Numbered from the stretch's first letter, positions 50,617-60,292 are shown. The stretch: 64,000 nt of DNA from JABGQS01 sp963674545 (GCA_963674545.2 CAXXFB010000001.1:1860001-1924000); one strand, 5' to 3'. Made by a program: numbers and translations. Notes: generated by a model not told the origin, from the sequence alone.

Positions 50617-53600
50617 ATGAATAAAAAAATTACGTCAATCTTATTAGCATTAGTAATAGTATTTCTATCTATAACGTCAGCCTATGCAACACCGCCTGCA
50701 AATCCGGATATCGAAAGTGGAACGGCAGCAGCTGGTGGGAATTACTTTCAGTATCTGTCGAGTGAAGGTTGGAAAGACTTAAAAACCCCGCCACACTGGG
50801 TAGAGCAAACTGGAGAAATAGCATATTGCCTTGATCATAAGGCAGACAGCCCACATGGTGATGAAGGGTATACTGCGTTTAATCCGCAAGCCGTGTATTC
50901 TACAAGAACTTATAACGGATTACTGGCAATCTTAAAGAATGGATATCCATATCAAAAAGGTGGGCTATCCTCAACTCAAGCTAGATACGCTACGGCAAAT
51001 GCTGTTCGTGCTTGGCTTTCTGAAAGTGCTGGAATCGGATATAATTTTATGAACTTGTCTCGAGGATATGTTCGTCCAAAAAGCGGACAGGAAGCAACAT
51101 ATAATTTCATGGTGTCTCTTGTGGGCAAAGCAAGAAATAATCAGCAGCCTACATTTTCAATATCTACGAATCCTAGTAATGTAACTCTTAGTGTTCAGGG
51201 AAATCAATTAGTAGGACAAACGAAGATAGTATTTGGCAATCTCAATGGCTATTACACAATTGATAATAGTAAGTTACCAAGTGGTGTAACAATCAGTGGC
51301 AGTACTGGTTCAAACGGTGATGTATTAACGATAACTGCACCAATATCTTATGCCGGTCAGACAGTAAATATAAGCAAACTATTTGAAGGACATGATACAA
51401 GAGCTACCTCTAATATTTATTGGTTTGAACCTAGTGGTAATGAGCAACCAGTATTAGTTCCTGTAATAGATACAACAAAACCGGTCGTTCTGGGGAGTTT
51501 ATCTTTTACATCGAATGGTTTTGGTCATATTGAGGTTATTAAAAAAGATTCTGAAACAAATGCCAATTTAAGCGGAGCAGTATTCGGCATATACAACTCA
51601 TCAAATCAAGAAGTTGAAAGACTAACAACTGGTAGCAATGGTCGTGCTGTAAGCGGTAATCTTATCCTAGGTACGTACAGTGTAAAAGAAATAACCGCTC
51701 CACAAGGATATATTCTTAATACTAATGTGTTCGGTAATATCAGCGTTACACCCAATAATACAACAACTGTTTCTGTAGGAAATCAACCGCAGGTTGGCAA
51801 GATTCGCATTGAAAAAACAAATAGCAACCCTGATATGGGTGATTACTCGTTACAAGGAGCTATCTTCGATGTTTTCAACAGCGGTGGTACTTTGGTTGAT
51901 ACAGTAACGACAAATTCAAGCGGTCAAGCAATCACGAAAAATCTATCGCTCGGAAACTACACAGTTAAGGAAAAGACTGCTCCTACTGGATATGTTATAA
52001 ATACAGCTGAATACAATACTAGGTTAACATATGGAGGTCAGACAGTAAGTATTGTTTACGATAGCATAACTATTCCTAATGAACCGCAGACCGGTACGAT
52101 AGAGATAGTAAAGCAAGATAGCGAAACAGGTGACATATCTCAAGGAGACGCTACCCTTGATGGAGCAATATTTGAAGTTTATAGCTCAAGTGGCGCATTA
52201 GTACAAAGATTAGAGTGTTCAAATATCAGCATTACCAGCAAAGAGCTGCCACTTGGGAATTATACTGTTAAAGAAATCACTCCACCAACAGGCTACCTAC
52301 TTAATCAAAATGAATATTCAATCAATATTGAGTACAGTGATCAAATAGTGGAAGTCAACAGATTAACACAGACTATACCTGATGATGTCATTAAAGGTAG
52401 AATTTCAATTGCGAAGTATGCAGATGTGCCATTGCATGAATGGAGTACGGATAACCCAAAACCACCACTATCAGATGTTAAATTTGAAATCCAGTTAAAG
52501 AGTTCAGGTGTTTTGTATGACACAATAACTACAGATATGGACGGTTTGGCACAGAGTAGGTTACTGCCCTATGGGACATATACGGTAACTGAGATTGTTA
52601 CACCTGTAGGATATCAAGGCTGTAATCCATTTGATGTAGTAGTAAATGAAAACGGTGAAGTTTATAGCTATATCATAGAAAATGAAGTATATAAGTCACA
52701 AGTGAAAATAGTAAAGATCGACAGCACGACTGGCACCATAATACCAATAGCTGGAGTGCAGTTTAAGATCAAGGATTGCAATGGTGACTTTGTATCACAA
52801 ACACAATTATACCCTACTCCGGTAACAATAGATGTCTTTGAAACTGCCGAAGATGGAACGCTTGTACTTCCTGAACCGCTTATTTATGGTGAGTACACAT
52901 TGCATGAAATTTCAGCACCAAGTGGATATATATTATCAGAAGAAGCGTTGTCATTTGCCATTAGTGACGATGGAGCAACGATGGTAACATTGGAGTTTAA
53001 AAATGCTCCAGCAATGGGACAGATAACCATAGAAAAAACCGGTGATATGTTTACTGGTACAGAGAAAGCGAATAGTGATTACGGAAAAATATTTATACCT
53101 ACGTATTCGAGTGGGTACTTACAAGGAGCAGTATTTGAAATTTGTGCAGGTGAAGATATTAGCACTCCAGATGGCACACTTAGATATTCAAGCGGTGAAG
53201 TAGTAGATACAGTTACAACAAACTCAGATGGTCTTGCAATAAGCAAAGAGCTTTTCTTAGGAACATATATTATCAAAGAAATTGAAGCACCTGATGGATA
53301 TGTTTTAGATACAGGCGAATATATTGCATACCTTGAATATGAAAATCAAAGTGTTGCAGTAGTAATAGAACAAATCGGTATCCATAATGAGCGACAGACC
53401 GCTATGATAACTCTTGTTAAAGAACGTGAAGTAATCAATTGGGAGACACTTGAATATTATTATGTTGCAGCCGGTGAAGGTTTTACTTTTGGCTTGTTTG
53501 CTAATGAAGATTTGGTAAATCATATTGGTGATGTAATCATAGCAAAAGATAGTTTGATTTCAACTTCACAAACTAATGAAGATGGTAAAGTCAGTTTCGA

Positions 53601-55038
53601 TATAGAGCTGCCTTATGCAAGCTATTATGTACAGGAACTAGATACACCGAGAATTTACATAGTGGACAGCACCAAGTATGAGTTCGAAGTTTCATATACC
53701 GGTATGAATGAAGATGTAATTATTATCGCTGTTAAAAACGGCGAACCAATTCAAAATAATCTAATCAAAAAGACATTGCAAGTTATTAAAGTGGATTCAA
53801 GGAATAATAAAATCTACTTACAGGGAGCAGTTTTTAATCTTCGCAATTCTAAAGGCGATTTACTGCAAACACTCACTACGGATAAGTACGGTAAAGCAGT
53901 ATCTATGGCTTTGCCTATGGGTGAGTATACATTTACAGAAATTAAAGCTCCAACAGGATATGTGCTTGAAGATTTAGAGCTTGGTGTAACCATCAGCGAT
54001 GATGAAAAGCAAGTTTACTCTGTAACCGGCGATAACAGACCAACAGAAGTAACAATAACCAAAACCGATATTTCAGATGATGCTCCTCTACCTTATGCTC
54101 AAATTGAGATTTTAAATGTGAATGATGACTTGGTCTTTGAAGGTATTACAGATGAGAATGGAAAGTTGGTTATTCATGAATTACCGGTAGGATCGTATAC
54201 TTTTAGAGAAACGGTTGCACCTATTGGCTACACATTGAATACGACTACATTTGAGTTTGAGATACTTGAAGATGGCGGAATAATAGGAGCAACAAATATC
54301 AAGGATACGCCAACGAAAGTTATACTCTCAAAAACCGATATTACCAATGGTAAACCATTACCTAATGCTGAAATTGAGATATTAGACATTGATGGTGAAA
54401 GCGTATTCAAAGGCAAAACCGACGAAAATGGAGAGATAACAATAACTCACTTATCGGTTGGTTCATATACCTTTATTGAAACAAAAGCACCTGATGGTTA
54501 CATCTTGTCAATTGAAGAATTGGCATTTAGTATAGACGAGTTTGGTACGATTACCGGAGAAACACAGATGACTAATTCGCCGACTGTGCTTAATATATTT
54601 AAGGTAAAGTACGAAGATAATTCGCCACTTACCGGTGCGGGGTTTAAGGTGAAGAATTGGTTTGGGTTGAATACACTGAGTTTTACCGTGAGTGATGACG
54701 GCATATATCGATACGATACAGATGGTGAAATCAAGGAAATACTCGTTGATGAAAATGGTAAAGCGATTGTATATGGTTTGGCACTCGGTAATTACTGGTT
54801 GGAAGAAAGCACTGTACCGGTAGGTTATTATCCGGCAGCTCCTGCAAAAATCACAATTGATGAGACAAATGATATTAATGTGCCATTTGAAACTGTGATA
54901 CCTAATTCGGTTTTTGTAAAACTAGGACTTGACCGAGATCGGTACAATATACCGATTTCATTTAGTTTAGCATTTCTAACACTGGTTGGGCTGGTGTTTT
55001 TCTTTGTTAGGAGGAAAAGAAGAAAGGGCAAATCATGA
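50617..55038 (+). CDS. Multi-domain CnaB/SpaA repeat surface adhesin with N-terminal thioester-like domain
   Basis: The 1473-residue protein has a signal peptide (1-25) and then a thioester-type domain with Cys71 in EIAYCLDHK. The usual TQ..A.R.W motif is TANAVRAWL (about 126-134), apparently lacking the Gln needed for the thioester. About 11 SpaA/CnaB prealbumin-like repeats follow, each ending in a motif like GTYSVKEITAPQGYIL, from about 300 to 1420. The C-terminus has one membrane helix and a basic tail (FFFVRRKRRKGKS) but no LPXTG before it. It should be anchored in the membrane with a long rod outside, for adhesion or mating-pair contact. AAGGAGA precedes the ATG at 50617. Confidence 0.9.
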   Translation: MNKKITSILLALVIVFLSITSAYATPPANPDIESGTAAAGGNYFQYLSSEGWKDLKTPPHWVEQTGEIAYCLDHKADSPHGDEGYTAFNPQAVYSTRTYNGLLAILKNGYPYQKGGLSSTQARYATANAVRAWLSESAGIGYNFMNLSRGYVRPKSGQEATYNFMVSLVGKARNNQQPTFSISTNPSNVTLSVQGNQLVGQTKIVFGNLNGYYTIDNSKLPSGVTISGSTGSNGDVLTITAPISYAGQTVNISKLFEGHDTRATSNIYWFEPSGNEQPVLVPVIDTTKPVVLGSLSFTSNGFGHIEVIKKDSETNANLSGAVFGIYNSSNQEVERLTTGSNGRAVSGNLILGTYSVKEITAPQGYILNTNVFGNISVTPNNTTTVSVGNQPQVGKIRIEKTNSNPDMGDYSLQGAIFDVFNSGGTLVDTVTTNSSGQAITKNLSLGNYTVKEKTAPTGYVINTAEYNTRLTYGGQTVSIVYDSITIPNEPQTGTIEIVKQDSETGDISQGDATLDGAIFEVYSSSGALVQRLECSNISITSKELPLGNYTVKEITPPTGYLLNQNEYSINIEYSDQIVEVNRLTQTIPDDVIKGRISIAKYADVPLHEWSTDNPKPPLSDVKFEIQLKSSGVLYDTITTDMDGLAQSRLLPYGTYTVTEIVTPVGYQGCNPFDVVVNENGEVYSYIIENEVYKSQVKIVKIDSTTGTIIPIAGVQFKIKDCNGDFVSQTQLYPTPVTIDVFETAEDGTLVLPEPLIYGEYTLHEISAPSGYILSEEALSFAISDDGATMVTLEFKNAPAMGQITIEKTGDMFTGTEKANSDYGKIFIPTYSSGYLQGAVFEICAGEDISTPDGTLRYSSGEVVDTVTTNSDGLAISKELFLGTYIIKEIEAPDGYVLDTGEYIAYLEYENQSVAVVIEQIGIHNERQTAMITLVKEREVINWETLEYYYVAAGEGFTFGLFANEDLVNHIGDVIIAKDSLISTSQTNEDGKVSFDIELPYASYYVQELDTPRIYIVDSTKYEFEVSYTGMNEDVIIIAVKNGEPIQNNLIKKTLQVIKVDSRNNKIYLQGAVFNLRNSKGDLLQTLTTDKYGKAVSMALPMGEYTFTEIKAPTGYVLEDLELGVTISDDEKQVYSVTGDNRPTEVTITKTDISDDAPLPYAQIEILNVNDDLVFEGITDENGKLVIHELPVGSYTFRETVAPIGYTLNTTTFEFEILEDGGIIGATNIKDTPTKVILSKTDITNGKPLPNAEIEILDIDGESVFKGKTDENGEITITHLSVGSYTFIETKAPDGYILSIEELAFSIDEFGTITGETQMTNSPTVLNIFKVKYEDNSPLTGAGFKVKNWFGLNTLSFTVSDDGIYRYDTDGEIKEILVDENGKAIVYGLALGNYWLEESTVPVGYYPAAPAKITIDETNDINVPFETVIPNSVFVKLGLDRDRYNIPISFSLAFLTLVGLVFFFVRRKRRKGKS

Positions 55039-55562
55039 ATAATGAAATTTTAATACATTCAATGAATGTAGCAGATATTGCAATGCAAATTGCTCAAAAT
55101 ATGGGGATTGGAGAAAAGGCAGTAATCGAAACTCAGATTGCTGCCTTTTTCCACGACATTGGTAAAGAGTATATTCCAAAAGTCATATTGAACAATCCTG
55201 AGAAACTGACTAATGACGAATTTGAGATTGTCAAAATGCATACCAAGTTTGGATACCGGATGTTAATTCAATTCGATAATAGCACAATGAAAACAGCCGC
55301 AGAGGTAGCACTCAATCATCATGAAAGGTATGACAGCAGTGGTTATACAAACAAGTTTAATCGAGAAGTATCTCTAGCAGCACGAATTGTTGCAGTTGCA
55401 GATGTTTATGATGCTCTAACTTCAGATAGGGTTTACCATTTGGCTATGAGCATGGAAGCAGCACTTTTTTACTTGCAGGATAATGCAGGGAAATTATTTG
55501 ATCCAAGTATAGTACAAGCTTTAATAAATACGAAAAAAGGAGGATTGAAGTATGGAACTTAA
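55035..55562 (+). CDS. HD-GYP-type HD domain phosphohydrolase
   Basis: The 175-residue stand-alone domain has HSMNVADIAMQIA, FFHDIGKEYIP (HD pair), MHTKFGYRML, LNHHERYDSSGY and ADVYDALTSDRVYH, the HD-GYP pattern of cyclic-di-GMP phosphodiesterases. The GYP core reads SGY, a variant. No sensor domain is attached. The start overlaps the adhesin stop by four bases, so production of the two is coupled. Control of surface behaviour through c-di-GMP is an inference. Confidence 0.87.
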   Translation: MNNEILIHSMNVADIAMQIAQNMGIGEKAVIETQIAAFFHDIGKEYIPKVILNNPEKLTNDEFEIVKMHTKFGYRMLIQFDNSTMKTAAEVALNHHERYDSSGYTNKFNREVSLAARIVAVADVYDALTSDRVYHLAMSMEAALFYLQDNAGKLFDPSIVQALINTKKGGLKYGT

Positions 55563-55647
55563 ATCAATTTTGGCGGTAGGTTTGGTTTTGTTTATCATTG
55601 GCAGTCTGGTTTTTTTAAAAATCAGGGCAAAGAAAAAGAAAAAGTAA
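55552..55647 (+). CDS. 31-residue single-pass membrane peptide
   Basis: MELKSILAVGLVLFIIGSLV continues with FLKIRAKKKKK: one hydrophobic helix followed by a basic tail. The ATG lies eight bases after AGGAGG and overlaps the end of the HD-GYP gene. A terminator follows directly. The very good ribosome-binding site argues for a real small gene; the role is unknown. Confidence 0.65.
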   Translation: MELKSILAVGLVLFIIGSLVFLKIRAKKKKK

Positions 55648-55657
55648 GTATTCGGAG

Positions 55658-55690
55658 AAAGGCGGCTGAATTAGTTGGCCGCCTTTACCC
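55658..55690 (+). terminator. Terminator after the adhesin/HD-GYP operon
   Basis: AAAGGCGGC pairs with GCCGCCTTT across an 11-base loop. The T-run is short, so termination may be partial. Confidence 0.75.
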
Positions 55691-55834
55691 TGTATAATTG
55701 AAAAAACAAATGATATATTTAGTAAAAGTTGAGCTAATTAATTTAAGCAAACTATGCTTGTCATATTTGTTAACAATATTTATGTTGATTTTATGACAAA
55801 CATAGCATATACTATTCATATAGGAGGTGCAACC

Positions 55835-56170
55835 ATGGAAAAAATAAATTCAATAGGGACAAAAATACATGATTTAAGATGTAATGTTGGCTTAAAACAA
55901 AACCAATTAGCTGCATATTTAAGTGTTGACCAAAGTTATGTATCAAAGATAGAAAAAAACGAAAGAGATATATCAATTGATAAGCTCGAAAAGATCTCGG
56001 ACTTGTTTGGTTGTGATGTTAATTATTTTATCGAGGATAAAGAGACTTTTAAGCCAATGGGTTTTAAGCTGAGGGCGAATGGCATAGAAAACGAAGACTT
56101 ACAGTCAATCGCTGCAATACAAAAAATCGCAAAAAATCTAGTGTTTATGAACAATTTGATTGGTGATTAA
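55835..56170 (+). CDS. XRE-family transcriptional regulator
   Basis: The 111-residue protein has an N-terminal XRE domain (IGTKIHDLRCNVGLKQNQLAAYLSVDQSYVSKIEKNERDISIDKLEKISDLFGC, residues 6-60) and a helical C-terminus. AGGAGGTG precedes the ATG at 55835. The next gene encodes an ImmA/IrrE-type protease, the typical partner that cleaves or modulates such regulators. Confidence 0.92.
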   Translation: MEKINSIGTKIHDLRCNVGLKQNQLAAYLSVDQSYVSKIEKNERDISIDKLEKISDLFGCDVNYFIEDKETFKPMGFKLRANGIENEDLQSIAAIQKIAKNLVFMNNLIGD

Positions 56171-56171
56171 T

Positions 56172-56930
56172 ATGATTGAGAAATATAAAATTGCTACTAA
56201 TGCGATATTGCTTAGGAAGGAAATGGGTGAAGATTCGTTTTCGCCCATTGATATTTTTTCAATGGTTAGTGAACAAAACGATATTACACTAACCTTTTTT
56301 CCTATGAGTGATAGATTAAGTGGGATATGCATAAAAAATGATAAAAACAAAGTCGTCGCAATAAATTCGAATATGTCGTATGGAAGGCAGAGGTTTACTC
56401 TTGCTCATGAGTTATGTCATTTATATTATCACGGAGATTTTGGAAGTATTGTGTGCCAAAAGGATATAGAAGCTTCAAGAAAAGATGAGAAGGAAAAAGA
56501 AGCTGATATCTTTGCGTCGTTTTTCTTACTCCCACAAGAGGCTTTACAACAGTATTTAAAAAACAATGTAAATAGTAAAACAGAATTAGAAGTTGATGAT
56601 GTTGTCCGACTTGAACAATACTTTGGAATAAGCAGACAGGCAATTCTTTATAGATTAGTATCAGATAGATTCTTAGATAAAGTTAAATCTGAAAATATGA
56701 AGACTAATATTATTCTATCTGCTAGAAGATTGGGGTTTGATGATAAGTTATACCGCCCAACTGAAGAAAAGAAAGCATACTACACATTAGGTGAATACAT
56801 AAGCAAAGCTGAAACAATTAAGGAAAAGCATTTAATATCAGAGGGGAAATACGAAGAATTACTCCTAGATGCATTTAGATCTGATATTGTTTTTGACGAT
56901 GATATAGATGGAGAAGAGCAATATGACTAA
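56172..56930 (+). CDS. ImmA/IrrE-family metallopeptidase (COG2856)
   Basis: The 252-residue protein has the zinc motif LAHELCHLYYHGDF (HEXXH, about residues 80-84) and the downstream DIFASFFLLP glutamate-type helix typical of ImmA/IrrE. These proteases inactivate a partner repressor in response to stress. It starts one base after the XRE stop and overlaps the next gene, giving a three-gene unit. Confidence 0.92.
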   Translation: MIEKYKIATNAILLRKEMGEDSFSPIDIFSMVSEQNDITLTFFPMSDRLSGICIKNDKNKVVAINSNMSYGRQRFTLAHELCHLYYHGDFGSIVCQKDIEASRKDEKEKEADIFASFFLLPQEALQQYLKNNVNSKTELEVDDVVRLEQYFGISRQAILYRLVSDRFLDKVKSENMKTNIILSARRLGFDDKLYRPTEEKKAYYTLGEYISKAETIKEKHLISEGKYEELLLDAFRSDIVFDDDIDGEEQYD

Positions 56931-57456
56931 GGATATATATTTTGATACAGATTGCTTATCTGCATTTTTATGGGTTTCTAGGCAAGATATATTAGAGCAA
57001 CTATACTCAACTAGAATAATGATTCCTAGACAAGTATATGATGAGTTATCGAATCCATCCATTAGACATTTAAAGCAACGGCTTGATGGTATGATTGCAA
57101 ATAATAATGGAAGTCTTATTGAAATTGAGGTATCTACACAAACTAGCAATCTATATATGGAAATGATAAATAGTCCTAAAAATAATCACATTATTATTGG
57201 TCGTGGAGAAGCTTCAGCGTTAGCTCTTGCAAAGAATAACGGCGGAGTTATAGCCAGTAATAATCTTAGAGATGTAAAGGATTACGTTAATGAACTGAGC
57301 ATTTTACACATTACAAGTGGAGATATAATGTTCGAAGCACTTGAAAATACTTTGATAACTGAAATTGAAGGTAATCGCATATGGGCTGACATGATAAAAC
57401 GACGAAGGAAATTGCCAACATCAACTTTTACTAGTTATTTAAAAACTTATAGATAA
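56923..57456 (+). CDS. PIN-like domain protein, putative toxin nuclease
   Basis: The 177-residue protein has PIN-type acidic positions: DIYFDTDCLSAFLWV at the start, MIPRQVYDEL, GRGEASALALAKNNGGVIASNNLRDVKDY. The conserved Asp/Glu residues could bind metal for RNA cleavage. The ATG at 56923 follows GGAGAAG and overlaps the protease gene by eight bases. Together with XRE and ImmA it forms a predicted three-component toxin/stress module. Confidence 0.75.
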   Translation: MTKDIYFDTDCLSAFLWVSRQDILEQLYSTRIMIPRQVYDELSNPSIRHLKQRLDGMIANNNGSLIEIEVSTQTSNLYMEMINSPKNNHIIIGRGEASALALAKNNGGVIASNNLRDVKDYVNELSILHITSGDIMFEALENTLITEIEGNRIWADMIKRRRKLPTSTFTSYLKTYR

Positions 57457-57477
57457 AAAATAAAAAGCAAAGAGCTT

Positions 57478-57507
57478 AACCACAGACACAATGTTTGTGG
57501 TTTTTTT
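57478..57507 (+). terminator. Terminator after the PIN-domain gene
   Basis: AACCACA pairs with TGTGGTT and is followed by a run of seven Ts. Confidence 0.9.
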
Positions 57508-57680
57508 GTGTCTAAAAACAAGGAGGAACATAATGCCTGAAAAAGCAAAATATATTGAAGAAATATCTGTAACTGGTAAACTATATTGGACGGTTTTTGG
57601 CAAACAATTTTCCCTACTTAATGAATAAAAGAGCTTGTCCATTTATACTCGAATGAGAGTATAAATGGAGGCAGGCAGAA

Positions 57681-59213
57681 ATGGTAGGGATAACGATGTA
57701 TGCAGAAATACAGAAACTAAAAACAATGGGGTACAAAAAACAAAGAGCAGCACGGGAACTTAGGCTTGATGCAAAAACAGTAAGGAAGTATTGGGACATG
57801 ACAGAGGGCGAATATCTGTCATACATGCTTGAAGCCAAAGAACGAACAAAAATCATGGATCCGTATTACGGGTATGTGTTGGATAAACTAAAAACATATC
57901 CCGAAATCTCAGGAGCTATACTTTACGATAATCTTAGGGAAGACTTTGCGGACTTTAAGCCGTCATACCGTACAGTTCGGTTGTTTGTGAGTAACGTTAG
58001 AGAGAAAGAAGGTATACCGGCACCCGTAAAAATACGACAGTATGCTGAGAATCCTGAATTACCTTTTGGCTATCAGGCTCAGGTGGATTTGGGACAAAAG
58101 GTAATGAAAGACAGCTACGGGAAATCCGTTAGGATATATATATTCGCAATGGTATTAAGCTGCTCACGATATAAATATGTATGCTTTCAATTAGAACCCT
58201 TTACAGCACAAACATTTATACAGGCACATGACAGAGCATTCCGCTTTTATGGAGGCAGGCCAACAGAAATCGTATATGATCAAGATAGAGTAATGGTTGT
58301 CAGCGAAAACAGCGGAGATATTATATATACAGAAACATTTGAAAACTACAAGAATTATGCTGGTTTCTCTGTCCATTTGTGTCGTGGCAATGACCCGGAA
58401 AGTAAAGGAAAGATTGAAGCTGTTGTAAAGTATGTAAAAAACAACTTTCTGACCTGCAGAATCTATCACGGGATAGCAAGGCTCAACAGCGACGGGCTGG
58501 CGTGGTTGGACCGGACCGGAAACGGATTAGTGCACGAGACAACAAAGATGGTCCCTGCCGTTGTATTTGCGCAGGAGCAGCAGCATTTGAAATCTGCGCC
58601 GGAATTGGGAGAATCAACTTATGTACCGTCAACTGCTATCGTTCGTAAAAACAATGTTGTAATGTACCGGCAGAACCGTTACTGTATGCCCAAGGGAACC
58701 TATGAGCCGGGTAAAAAAGTTCGGATAGAAGCTGATGAAACATCAAATAGGGTACGGTTTTACGATTTAAAAGACGATGTATTTATTGATGAATATACTA
58801 TAGCTGACGGTGTAGGAAAATGCGTACGCAATGAACATCCGGAACGGGACAGGTTCTCCAAACTGCAAAGCATTAAAGACAAAGTGTTTGCTGGATACAT
58901 ATCACCGGAAGGAACTCGTTTTGTAGAGAAGATTATTGAAGCTAAACCGAGATATGTTCGAGACCAGCTGGGTATACTGCTGAAACTTGCAGAGATATAT
59001 TCAGCAGATGAACTCCATCGTGCAGCCGTGTATTGTCTGGATAGGCAGATCGTATCGGCTAATGATTTTAGGGATACATTGGAGTACTTTAAACAACTGA
59101 AACCTTTGCCTGCTGAATGTAGCGGTACTATCCCTGTTAAGTATAGTGTAGTCATAGCCCAAACGAGACCTATAGAGGTTTACGCCAGTCTCTGTAAAGG
59201 CGGTGAGCGGTAA
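57681..59213 (+). CDS. istA: IS21-family transposase IstA
   Basis: The 510-residue transposase has an N-terminal HTH (KKQRAARELRLDAKTVRKYWDM) and a DDE catalytic core: Asp in QAQVDLGQK (about 137), Asp in EIVYDQDRVMV (about 197) and Glu in ESKGKIEAVVKYVK (about 239). A C-terminal IstB-contact region follows. GGAGGC precedes the ATG. It overlaps istB. Confidence 0.95.
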   Translation: MVGITMYAEIQKLKTMGYKKQRAARELRLDAKTVRKYWDMTEGEYLSYMLEAKERTKIMDPYYGYVLDKLKTYPEISGAILYDNLREDFADFKPSYRTVRLFVSNVREKEGIPAPVKIRQYAENPELPFGYQAQVDLGQKVMKDSYGKSVRIYIFAMVLSCSRYKYVCFQLEPFTAQTFIQAHDRAFRFYGGRPTEIVYDQDRVMVVSENSGDIIYTETFENYKNYAGFSVHLCRGNDPESKGKIEAVVKYVKNNFLTCRIYHGIARLNSDGLAWLDRTGNGLVHETTKMVPAVVFAQEQQHLKSAPELGESTYVPSTAIVRKNNVVMYRQNRYCMPKGTYEPGKKVRIEADETSNRVRFYDLKDDVFIDEYTIADGVGKCVRNEHPERDRFSKLQSIKDKVFAGYISPEGTRFVEKIIEAKPRYVRDQLGILLKLAEIYSADELHRAAVYCLDRQIVSANDFRDTLEYFKQLKPLPAECSGTIPVKYSVVIAQTRPIEVYASLCKGGER

Positions 59214-59959
59214 TGACAGACGTTGAACGCATCCGTACATATGCAAAACAGCTTGGACTTGCGAATATGTCCAGGAGAACATTTCCTTTTTTAAATGAGC
59301 AAATATCCAACGAGGCTTTCCTAGCGAACTGTCTGCATGATGAGGTTTTATATCGAGAGGAGAATAAAAAGAAACGAAGGATCAAGCAAGCCTGTCTGCC
59401 GACTTACAAGGGCTTTGAGACGTTTGATACAGAGTTTCAGAAAGGGATTACCACCTGGCAGTTAAATCAGTTGGCCGCCCTTACTTGGATTGAAGGAATA
59501 TACAACCTGATCTTAATCGGTCCTCCGGGAACAGGAAAGACACATCTTGCTCTGGCTATCGGAAACAAGGCTGTGGAGATTGGATACAAGGTTTTCTTTT
59601 CCTCTATGGATACGCTTGTTCATATCCTGAAAACACAAGAGATATCCAGAAGTTCAGCAGCACGTCTTAAGTGGATCAAGGAAGCAGACTTACTTATTAT
59701 TGACGAGCTAGGTTATCTACCGGTTGGGAAAACAGAAGCCAATATGTTCTTCCAACTGATATCTCATTTATACGAGAATACTTCTGTCGTAATTACTTCT
59801 AATAAGGGTTTTGACGGATGGGCTGATGTTCTTGGTGATTCGATTCTAGCAACCGCTTTGTTGGATAGGTTGACTCATAAATGTCAGGTGCTTTCATTTT
59901 CCGACGACAGTTACCGCTTAGCTCACAGAAAACAGATCTTTGTGGAAAATACTAAATAA
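59213..59959 (+). CDS. istB: IS21 helper ATPase IstB
   Basis: The 248-residue AAA+ protein has Walker A GPPGTGKTHLALAIG (about 103-117), Walker B LLIIDELGYLP and sensor VITSNKGFDGW. It selects and remodels target DNA for IstA. It overlaps the istA stop by one base, as usual. Confidence 0.96.
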   Translation: MTDVERIRTYAKQLGLANMSRRTFPFLNEQISNEAFLANCLHDEVLYREENKKKRRIKQACLPTYKGFETFDTEFQKGITTWQLNQLAALTWIEGIYNLILIGPPGTGKTHLALAIGNKAVEIGYKVFFSSMDTLVHILKTQEISRSSAARLKWIKEADLLIIDELGYLPVGKTEANMFFQLISHLYENTSVVITSNKGFDGWADVLGDSILATALLDRLTHKCQVLSFSDDSYRLAHRKQIFVENTK

Positions 59960-60109
59960 AAAGTAGGGAATCTTATTTGCCAAAAAGCAGGGAATTTTAT
60001 TTGACAGTAACAAAAACTCTGGAGCTTGAAGAACAGGATAATAGCGGTAAGCAACCGATACTGACCGCCAGAGAAATGGCAAGAAATCTAATGGAAAGGT
60101 AAAAGAAGA

Positions 60110-60292
60110 TTGAATAAAAATAACGATATAAAAATTAAACAAGAAGACACATATGGCATTGGTGATGGATTCATGATATCAGCAATAAAGATTGGAAAAA
60201 CAACATTTATTGTGTCCAGCTATTTTGACAAAGACAAATCATTCTCAGATGCAATGGAAAAGGTTATAGAACACAAAATCAAAGCATCTTGA
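60110..60292 (+). CDS. Small transposon-encoded protein (TnpW-like)
   Basis: The 60-residue protein starts at a TTG and contains IKIGKTTFIVSSYFDKDKSFSDAMEKVIEHKI, the pattern of small TnpW-type proteins encoded next to Tn4451-like recombinases. It lies 85 bases upstream of the recombinase gene. The function is not established; it is possibly a regulator of excision. Confidence 0.62.
   Translation: MNKNNDIKIKQEDTYGIGDGFMISAIKIGKTTFIVSSYFDKDKSFSDAMEKVIEHKIKAS

Larger units (their letters stand above)
57598..60006 (+). mobile_element. IS21-family insertion sequence
   Basis: The 2.4-kb element has istA and istB overlapping by one base. Its left end begins TGGCAAACAATTTTCCCTAC. The right end holds two abutting 25-base repeats (59958-59982 and 59982-60006) which read inward as TGTCAAATAAAATTCCCTGC and TGGCAAATAAGATTCCCTAC. 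These multiple terminal repeats are typical IS21 transposase sites. No clear target duplication is seen, so the outer boundaries may be off by a few bases. Both genes are intact, so the copy may be active. Confidence 0.92.
57533..60092 (+). pseudogene. Small element-encoded gene interrupted by IS21
   Basis: An ATG at 57533, preceded by AAGGAGGAA, opens MPEKAKYIEEISVTGKLYWT before the IS begins at about 57598. After the IS right end (60006) the same frame resumes as VTKTLELEEQDNSGKQPILT and ends REMARNLMER at a stop near 60092. Joined, the parts give about 53 residues, resembling the small proteins found upstream of TnpX-type recombinases. The insertion has broken it. Confidence 0.7.
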
